In this document: piece after piece, positions 5,776-10,478 of the stretch
Position numbering within the stretch: position 1 is the first letter of the stretch
Layout of the letters: each line of letters begins with the position of its first letter
Assembly (NCBI GenBank): GCA_910588655.1
Contig: CAJUPJ010000065.1
Coordinates: forward strand, 1-10,478
From: an uncultured Lachnospiraceae bacterium
GTDB taxonomy: Bacteria; Bacillota; Clostridia; Lachnospirales; Lachnospiraceae
Length of the DNA: 10,478 bases
Direction: 5' to 3'
The notes under the pieces: model-generated
The model's input: only the letters and a program-made list of their open reading frames with translations
The model's database searches: none
Told to the model about the DNA's origin: nothing
Program-made: the position numbers and the translations under genes

Positions 5776-8418
5776 ATGAGAGAAGAAAGAAACAGGAACA
5801 GCAAATTAAACTTTATTATACTGCTGTCTTTATTTATGGCAGCGGTTATTTTTCCTGCTATAAAAACAGAGGCAGCAAGTGCAGGCAATGATAAGCTGAT
5901 AGGTGTTTATGCTGACTGTATTGGAGGCGAAAGTACAACAGGTGTAAGAATATCTAAGAACGGACAGACATTATTTTATGCACTTGATACATGGAAAAAG
6001 ACAGGAGAAGACCAATGGGTGTACACTGGAAGCAATATAGACGGCGTTGTACAGGAAGCTGGAAGCTGCGCAAATTCACCAGTATATATAAAGGGCACAT
6101 CAGGTACAAGGTTTGGGATAAACATTGGCAAAACCAGGGAATACCTGCCTGAAAGAGGAAGTGTGGTTATAAAGAAATATGTATATGGGAAATGTACATA
6201 TAATAAAGCTGAATATACATACCAGGATGCAGCAAGTAATCGTGTAGATATTTCCGAGTCATTATTAAAACAGCTGGAAAGCGGCACATCCAGTTTAGAT
6301 TTACTCTCTACTAAATATGGATATGATGGTGTTTCTTATATATATGATATATACGATGCTGCTGTAATAAGCAGGAATGGTGATATAGTAGCAGATATAC
6401 CAGCAGACTGTATGTTACTAAGTGAGGGATATGCTTATTACGGAATGGAAGAAGCATATCTTATAAAAGAACTTCCACAGATAGAGCATGACCCTGTACC
6501 TGGCTGTACTTTTAACTTCAAAGGCTGGTACACACGCCCTTCTGGCGGTAATGAAGTACATACAGGGGATGTAATAGAAAAAGGCATAACAATATACCCG
6601 CAATGGGTTATGGAAATTAATTCATATAATGTAAACTGTATAGATATACTTGGTGACAGCCCTGACGGGAAAGTGCTTGGTGAAACATTAATACAATCAG
6701 ATTATAATACTGTAATTAGTGGTTCTGTTTTAGGAAGTGATGAAACTGCTGGTGCATATTATAAAGGTTTCTGCTATACAGGATGTACTTCTGTAACAGT
6801 ACAAAGTGATTGTAATGTATACAGGTATTTTATGCCAGTATCATATAATATAATTTTTAATGGAAACCTTGCTGCTGCAGGTGAAACCGCTTCACTATAT
6901 GGATGCCTGTATGGTGAAAAATATACACTGCCAAAAAATGGGTATACAAGGAATGGGACAGTTATATTAGACCTGAATGCAGAAGATGCAGCCTGCGCCA
7001 CAAAAAATATAAATATTCCTTATAATTTTACAGGCTGGTCAGATACTGCCAGTGGAAAAGCAATATATGCAGATTGTGAGGAAGTAAGTAACCTTTGCAG
7101 CACAGATGGTGAAAAGCAATTATATGCTGTATGGGAAGGAGGTAATATAGAAATAAGTGCAGTTCCTGTAAGGGAAGGATATAGTTTTAATGGCTGGTCA
7201 AAAGATAAGGAGAGTACAGCAGGAAATACATGGTTTAATGTATCAGATAGGAACAACTGTATATTATATGCTGTATGGAAACCATTAAAGGCAAAATACA
7301 GTGTTATATATTATATAGAAAATAATAAAGGCGTGTATATTACAGACCAGAAAAAAGAATACAGTTCATATACAGGATATGAAGCTGACTGCAGCACAAG
7401 TACATATTTAGCAGAATATTATAGTGGCTATATATTAGATAAAGATAAAAGCGTGTATAAAGGAACAGTAAAATATGATGGAAGCCTTGTACTGGAATGT
7501 TATTTAAAAAAGAAAAAAACAGATACTGGAAATACAGGAGAAGGAACAGAGGGTAAGCCAGATGGAAAACCAGAAGAAAAACCAGGAGATAATATAAATA
7601 CAGGAGAGAATGGCAGCAGTACAGTTACAACAGGCGGGAGCATAGGGGGAAATGTAACAACAGGAGGCGGCATAACAAGCGTAAAACCAGGAGGTACAGG
7701 TGGCGGAAGCAGCATAGGTGGAAATAACAATGGAAGCATCGGAGGAAACAGTGGAAGTATTGGTGGCAGTACAGGAGGCGGTGGCAGTATAAGCGGAGGC
7801 AGCAACAGTGGAAGCGGAGGTACAGCAGGAAGTGGTAGTGGAAGCAGCGGAAATACAAGCACTGGAAAAGATAGTAACATCACAAATACAAGTGGTGGAA
7901 GTATTAGTACAACAGGAAATACAGATGAAACTAATAAGGAAGATAGTGGAAGTGGGAAAAAGGATAATAAAAAAACATCTGCCAGAAATAAAAAGACTAT
8001 TTATCCAAAGGCAGGAAAAAAATATAAAAGGGCAGGAATTATATACAAAATATTAAAAAGCAGCAGCAAAGCCAGAACAGTTAAGGCAATTAAAGCAGGA
8101 AAAAATATAATAAAGGTTAAAATTCCAGCTTTTATTAAAATAAAAGGACATAAATATAAAGTAGTATCTATTGCCAGTAATGCTTTTGCAAAATGCAGCC
8201 AGATAAAGAAAGCAGTTATTGGAAAAAATATAAAAAACATTGGCAAAAAAGCATTTTACAAAAACAAAGGGCTTGGCAATATAAAAATAAAAAGCAAGAA
8301 GCTTAAAAAAATTGGCAACAGTGCGTTTAAAAGCATAAAACCAGGGTGCGTTGTTAAAATAGCAGGTAACAGGAAATATGCAAAAAAGGTATTCTCCATG
8401 ATTAGCGCAAAGGATTAA
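5776..8418 (+). CDS. Secreted surface protein: InlB-type repeats, Gly/Ser-rich stalk, Lys-rich BspA-like LRR C-terminus
   Basis: This is a probable exported adhesin-like protein of 880 residues, with no enzyme motif seen. A signal peptide (about residues 1-36) has a basic start, a hydrophobic core and a likely cut after an AxA-type site in TEAASA. Residues 37-240 are unrecognised. Listeria-Bacteroides/InlB B-type repeats follow, with FxGW openings and xAVW or xQW endings: 246-277, 416-453 and 469-501. A related region with paired Cys lies at about 280-415. A Tyr-rich, MucBP-like segment (505-575) leads to a Gly/Ser/Thr-rich stalk (about 582-730), then a strongly basic tail with BspA-like LRR_5 repeats (IASNAFAKC, IGKKAFYKN, IGNSAFKSI; from about 796). 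No LPXTG or terminal membrane anchor is present, so attachment is probably non-covalent (inference). ATG 5776 is chosen because AAAGGA lies just upstream and the signal peptide follows; the GTG at 5725 lacks both. The gene overlaps the opposing dCMP deaminase gene by 4 bp. Confidence 0.85.
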   Translation: MREERNRNSKLNFIILLSLFMAAVIFPAIKTEAASAGNDKLIGVYADCIGGESTTGVRISKNGQTLFYALDTWKKTGEDQWVYTGSNIDGVVQEAGSCANSPVYIKGTSGTRFGINIGKTREYLPERGSVVIKKYVYGKCTYNKAEYTYQDAASNRVDISESLLKQLESGTSSLDLLSTKYGYDGVSYIYDIYDAAVISRNGDIVADIPADCMLLSEGYAYYGMEEAYLIKELPQIEHDPVPGCTFNFKGWYTRPSGGNEVHTGDVIEKGITIYPQWVMEINSYNVNCIDILGDSPDGKVLGETLIQSDYNTVISGSVLGSDETAGAYYKGFCYTGCTSVTVQSDCNVYRYFMPVSYNIIFNGNLAAAGETASLYGCLYGEKYTLPKNGYTRNGTVILDLNAEDAACATKNINIPYNFTGWSDTASGKAIYADCEEVSNLCSTDGEKQLYAVWEGGNIEISAVPVREGYSFNGWSKDKESTAGNTWFNVSDRNNCILYAVWKPLKAKYSVIYYIENNKGVYITDQKKEYSSYTGYEADCSTSTYLAEYYSGYILDKDKSVYKGTVKYDGSLVLECYLKKKKTDTGNTGEGTEGKPDGKPEEKPGDNINTGENGSSTVTTGGSIGGNVTTGGGITSVKPGGTGGGSSIGGNNNGSIGGNSGSIGGSTGGGGSISGGSNSGSGGTAGSGSGSSGNTSTGKDSNITNTSGGSISTTGNTDETNKEDSGSGKKDNKKTSARNKKTIYPKAGKKYKRAGIIYKILKSSSKARTVKAIKAGKNIIKVKIPAFIKIKGHKYKVVSIASNAFAKCSQIKKAVIGKNIKNIGKKAFYKNKGLGNIKIKSKKLKKIGNSAFKSIKPGCVVKIAGNRKYAKKVFSMISAKD
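7519..7965 (+). repeat. Degenerate Gly/Ser/Thr-rich repeat region within the surface-protein gene
   Basis: The DNA is built of loosely repeated units such as GGAGGAAACAGTGGAAGT and GGTGGCAGTACAGGAGGC, encoding SIGGN, GSIGG, GGGS and similar short words after an EGKPDGKPEEKPGD lead-in. It is richer in G on the + strand than the rest of the window. Such stalks hold a binding domain away from the wall, and the repeats can change in length by slippage or recombination. Confidence 0.75.
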
Positions 8419-8897
8419 AGGTTTAAGATAATATCTTTATTTATGTATTCATATTGCCTGAATGAAACACCAGCAGATTTCATCATACGTTTAGCTGCTA
8501 TTACTGACGGTGTATCCGAATATTTATCCGAAAGGTATATTACTTCATGTATACCTGACTGGATAAGTGCTTTAGTACATTCATTACATGGAAATAGCGT
8601 TGTATATATTTTGGCATTGCGCATATTAGTACCTGTGTAATTAAGGAGTGCATTTAACTCAGCATGGCAGACATAGAGGTATTTGCAGCCAAGAGGGTCT
8701 TGGGAAGCACGTTCCCAGGGGTATTCATCATCAGAGCAGCCAGCAGGCATGCCATTATAGCCAAGGGAAAGGATTTTATTATCTTCACTGACTATACATG
8801 CACCCACACTTGTATTTGGGTCTTTGCTGCGCATAGCAGAAAGCATGGCAATTCCCATAAAATATTCATCCCATTTTAAGTAATCAGTTCTTTTCAT
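8415..8897 (-). CDS. Deoxycytidylate (dCMP) deaminase, DCTD-like
   Basis: The enzyme converts dCMP to dUMP, the precursor of dTMP, in the cytoplasm, as a zinc-dependent cytidine-deaminase-fold protein. The 160 residues include VGACIVSEDNKI (31-42), GYNGMPAGCSDDE (46-58, substrate contacts), the catalytic zinc motif CHAELNA with His78 and Glu80, and PCNEC with Cys104 and Cys107. The sequence resembles vertebrate DCTD (DYLKWDEYFM, SKDPN, SDKYSD) more than Bacillus ComEB, so the comEB name is not used. The start is supported by GAGG (8904-8907 on the complement) 6 nt before the ATG. It is transcribed leftward, alone, divergent from the AraC-clpP pair. No clear promoter was found in the AT-rich upstream region. 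Its stop overlaps the stop of the surface-protein gene. Confidence 0.95.
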   Translation of the reverse strand: MKRTDYLKWDEYFMGIAMLSAMRSKDPNTSVGACIVSEDNKILSLGYNGMPAGCSDDEYPWERASQDPLGCKYLYVCHAELNALLNYTGTNMRNAKIYTTLFPCNECTKALIQSGIHEVIYLSDKYSDTPSVIAAKRMMKSAGVSFRQYEYINKDIILNL

Positions 8898-8993
8898 ATG
8901 TTACCTCATTTCTTTAATATCCATGTTAGCACGTATTTTATAATTAAAAAGGTATACAATTTATTGGCTTTTGTATTGTTATAAGTGAATTAT

Positions 8994-9018
8994 AATATAT
9001 AATTATTTATTATATATT
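8994..9018. repeat. TA-rich inverted repeat
   Basis: AATATATAAT (8994-9003) and ATTATATATT (9009-9018) are perfectly complementary around a TATTT loop. The composition is almost only A and T, so the match could be chance, but it could also melt easily or form a hairpin between two divergent genes. Confidence 0.5.
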
Positions 9019-9065
9019 AATTATATATTCTGGCTGGTGGATTGTCCATAAGAAAGAAAAGGAAT

Positions 9066-9124
9066 TATAAAAAATAATGCATATATACTATAAAAATATG
9101 GTTTATGTGCATTATTTTATTATA
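9066..9124. repeat. Long near-perfect hairpin flanked by ATTATA direct repeats
   Basis: The arms 9071-9092 and 9097-9118 pair over 22 positions with one T-T mismatch and two G-U wobbles around an AAAA loop; five more pairs form beyond a one-base bulge. The outer 11 bp (AAAATAATGCA with TGCATTATTTT) are perfect. ATTATA stands at both borders (9064-9069 and 9119-9124), as a target-site duplication would, though such a short AT repeat may be chance. Either strand gives A-rich then U-rich flanks, so a bidirectional terminator or boundary element is another reading. Confidence 0.65.
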
Positions 9125-9292
9125 TAGAAAGCTTATTATTATAAAGCAACAAGAAAATATACATAAGGTTTAGACATTTGGCAGGCGGAAAGCCTTGAAA
9201 ATATGAGCAAGATTGGGTATTTGAAATTTTAACCACAACTATTTTCAGCTTCCATTTAAGTCAATTTTTATTAATACATTTTATAATTAAAA

Positions 9293-9301
9293 TGCTATAC
9301 T
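9293..9301 (+). promoter_or_regulatory. Extended -10 promoter for the AraC-clpP pair
   Basis: TGC-TATACT matches the extended -10 form of a sigma-A promoter. The expected -35 position holds only AT-rich sequence. Transcription would start near 9308, leaving about 23 nt of leader with the ribosome binding site AAGGAG (9317-9322). A weak -35 would fit a promoter that needs an activator, possibly the AraC-type protein itself (inference). Confidence 0.45.
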
Positions 9302-9330
9302 GGTTTTAAATATTTTAAGGAGATTTGGCT

Positions 9331-9747
9331 ATGGATGAAAAAACTATTGTAAAGAATATTCTATCATATATAGAAAAGAACCTGGATGAAGATTTATCAT
9401 TAAACTGTATTGAAAAGGAAGTACATTATTCAAAGTTTTATATTAACCGTTTGTTTGCTAAAGAAACAGGATGTACTATATATAAATATATACAGAAACG
9501 AAGGATTACAGAGGCGGCAAGAAAGCTGGTATGGACTAGTAAGCCTATTGCAGATATTGCACAGGAGGCACATTATAATTCACAACAGGCATTTACGCTG
9601 GCTTTCCGCCAGATATATTATTGTACACCACAAGAATACAGGAAAAATGGTGTATTCCGCCCGAAGCAGCCAGAGATAAGATTAATGGATTGTATTTATA
9701 TGGCAGATGGCAATTTCCTAATGTATGGAGGTAAAATAGCAGCATGA
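9331..9747 (+). CDS. Stand-alone AraC-family DNA-binding regulator
   Basis: This 138-residue protein is almost only an AraC/XylS DNA-binding domain: a first helix-turn-helix at about residues 24-45 (LSLNCIEKEVHYSKFYINRLF), the linker helix YIQKRRITEAARKL, and a second one at about 72-95, ending in the family's CTPQEYRK. No ligand-binding domain precedes it and only about 33 residues follow, so it has the size of SoxS or MarA rather than of full AraC proteins. Where Rob-type relatives carry a GyrI-like effector domain there is only a short tail. In the second motif, IYYCTP replaces the usual fG.TP. ATG 9331 is chosen because AAGGAG lies 8 nt upstream; a TTG at 9325 is too close. Its stop overlaps the start of clpP (ATGA), so the two are translationally coupled. 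The target genes are unknown; clpP or the divergent deaminase are candidates by position only. Confidence 0.88.
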   Translation: MDEKTIVKNILSYIEKNLDEDLSLNCIEKEVHYSKFYINRLFAKETGCTIYKYIQKRRITEAARKLVWTSKPIADIAQEAHYNSQQAFTLAFRQIYYCTPQEYRKNGVFRPKQPEIRLMDCIYMADGNFLMYGGKIAA

Positions 9748-10337
9748 GTGTAATTCCATACGTAATTGAAGAGACAGCATCAGGCGGACGCAGTTATGAT
9801 ATTTTTTCAAGGTTACTGTCTGACAGGATTATTTTTCTGGGCGGGGAAGTCAGTGATACTGCAGCAAGTTTAATTGTAGCGCAGCTTTTGTTTCTGGAAG
9901 CGGAGGATTGTAAAAAGGATATACAGCTATATATAAACAGTCCAGGCGGTTCTGTAACTGCTGGCTTTGCAATATATGACACAATGCAGTATATTAGTTG
10001 TGATGTTTCAACAATATGTACTGGGCTTGCTGCAAGCTTTGGCGCATTTTTACTTGCTGGAGGCACAAAGGGTAAAAGGCTGGCACTGCCAAATGCAGAA
10101 ATAATGATACACCAGCCAGCAATGCATGGCAATGGAATACAGGGACAGGCAACTGATATTAAGATTATGTCTGATTATATGCAGAGAAGTAAAAGGCGGC
10201 TGAACCGTATTCTGGCAGAAAATACAGGAAAGACTATTGAGGAAATTACAGCAGACACTGAAAGGGACAATTTTATGGTGGCAAAGGAAGCCCTTGCGTA
10301 TGGGATTATAGATGGGATTATTACTAATAAAAATTGA
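9744..10337 (+). CDS. clpP: ClpP-family serine peptidase, probable second ClpP
   Basis: ClpP forms the barrel-shaped peptidase that degrades proteins fed by Clp ATPases. The 197 residues have the normal start (IPYVIEETASGGRSYDIFSRLLSDRIIFLGGEV) and a complete catalytic triad: Ser98 in GLAASFGAFLLAGG, His123 in IMIHQP and Asp175 in DTERDNFM. Compared with E. coli ClpP there are three extra residues after the His (HQPAMHGNGIQGQATD), at the base of the handle helix. The first codon overlaps the stop of the AraC-type gene, and GGAGG (9727-9731) lies 12 nt upstream within that gene, so translation is likely coupled. No clpX, tig or lon is adjacent, unlike the usual housekeeping locus, which suggests a second ClpP (inference). 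Whether it forms its own ring or mixes with another ClpP is not readable here. No strong terminator follows within the window. Confidence 0.93.
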   Translation: MSVIPYVIEETASGGRSYDIFSRLLSDRIIFLGGEVSDTAASLIVAQLLFLEAEDCKKDIQLYINSPGGSVTAGFAIYDTMQYISCDVSTICTGLAASFGAFLLAGGTKGKRLALPNAEIMIHQPAMHGNGIQGQATDIKIMSDYMQRSKRRLNRILAENTGKTIEEITADTERDNFMVAKEALAYGIIDGIITNKN

Positions 10338-10338
10338 T

Positions 10339-10355
10339 AATCATCCCATATGATT
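10339..10355 (+). repeat. Small hairpin just after clpP
   Basis: AATCAT (10339-10344) pairs with ATGATT (10350-10355) around CCCAT, starting 2 nt after the clpP stop. There is no T-run behind it, so it is at best a 3'-end-stabilising structure, not a clear terminator. Confidence 0.3.
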
Positions 10356-10442
10356 GGACACCAAAGGGGTTGCTTTACCTAAATAATGAAATGCAGATAT
10401 TTATAAATGCAGAAGACAGTCTGGATATTTAATCTCTCAGGG

Positions 10443-10467
10443 TATAATTCCCCGCAGCTCTGCTGCG
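10443..10467. repeat. TATAAT box followed by a GC-rich hairpin
   Basis: CGCAGC (10453-10458), TCT, GCTGCG (10462-10467) is a perfect 6-bp hairpin placed just after TATAAT (10443-10448). No -35 box stands at a proper distance and no T-run follows before the window ends. It resembles in layout the GC-rich hairpin at 1518-1530. The 141 nt after clpP hold nothing else I can support except the small hairpin at 10339-10355. Confidence 0.4.
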
Positions 10468-10478
10468 TAACAAACTTT

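Larger units (their letters stand above)
8898..9330. other. AT-rich divergent intergenic region without a gene
   Basis: This 433-nt stretch separates the leftward dCMP deaminase gene from the rightward AraC-clpP pair. I see no credible coding frame. It contains a TA-rich hairpin (8994-9018), a long near-perfect hairpin (9066-9124), a small AGGC-GGAAA-GCCT hairpin near 9183-9195 within a less AT-rich patch, and the promoter of the AraC gene at its right end. Promoter elements for the deaminase must lie at its left end but are not distinct. Confidence 0.7.

Noticed and set aside
7500..7883. Leftward Pro/Leu-rich frames opposite the Gly/Ser stalk
   Set aside because: They are the mirror of GGN and AGN/ACN codons of the repeat region and have no start signals.
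8443..8879. Rightward frames of 65 and 71 codons
   Set aside because: They lie antisense to the well-conserved dCMP deaminase and have no ribosome binding site.
9160..9240. Cyclic-di-GMP riboswitch suggested by GGCAGGCGGAAAGCC
   Set aside because: Only a short resemblance; the GGCAAACC half and the second conserved stem are missing.

Overview
The window is AT-rich bacterial DNA from a low-GC Firmicute, most likely a clostridial member of the Lachnospiraceae. This rests on the strong A/T third-position bias, AAGGAGG-type ribosome binding sites, sigma-A promoters, a groEL-to-guaB neighbourhood as seen in Clostridia, a small membrane protein resembling the lachnospiral DUF6106 group, and a surface protein combining InlB-type repeats, a Gly/Ser-rich linker and a Lys-rich BspA-like leucine-rich C-terminus. 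The assignment is by family resemblance only; no database was searched.

Layout. 1-1386 is the 3' part of groEL, followed by a strong intrinsic terminator (1441-1492). 1544-2632 is a polytopic acyltransferase-3 membrane protein and 2682-3179 a small two-helix membrane protein. A near-consensus promoter overlapping the stop codon of that gene (3176-3205) starts a roughly 150-nt structured leader ahead of guaB (3359-4816, IMP dehydrogenase). A membrane-anchored peptidoglycan amidase (4867-5571) follows guaB without a terminator between them and is closed by a terminator at 5600-5636. A promoter at 5651-5679 drives a large secreted surface protein (5776-8418). Its stop codon overlaps, tail to tail, the stop of a leftward dCMP deaminase gene (8415-8897). 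A 433-nt AT-rich gap (8898-9330) holds two hairpins, one of them long and almost perfect. Beyond it, a stand-alone AraC-type DNA-binding protein (9331-9747) overlaps a ClpP peptidase gene (9744-10337) by ATGA. The last 141 nt hold small hairpins and no convincing gene.

How the genes fit together. groEL, guaB, the dCMP deaminase and clpP cover protein folding and turnover and nucleotide supply. The acyltransferase, amidase and surface protein all act at the cell envelope. The most unusual points are the translationally coupled AraC-ClpP pair, the structured guaB leader whose apex shares a palindrome with the groEL terminator, and the 59-nt hairpin flanked by ATTATA direct repeats. Nothing here is clear evidence of a new defence or mobile system: no CRISPR array, transposase, integrase, tRNA or rRNA gene was seen.
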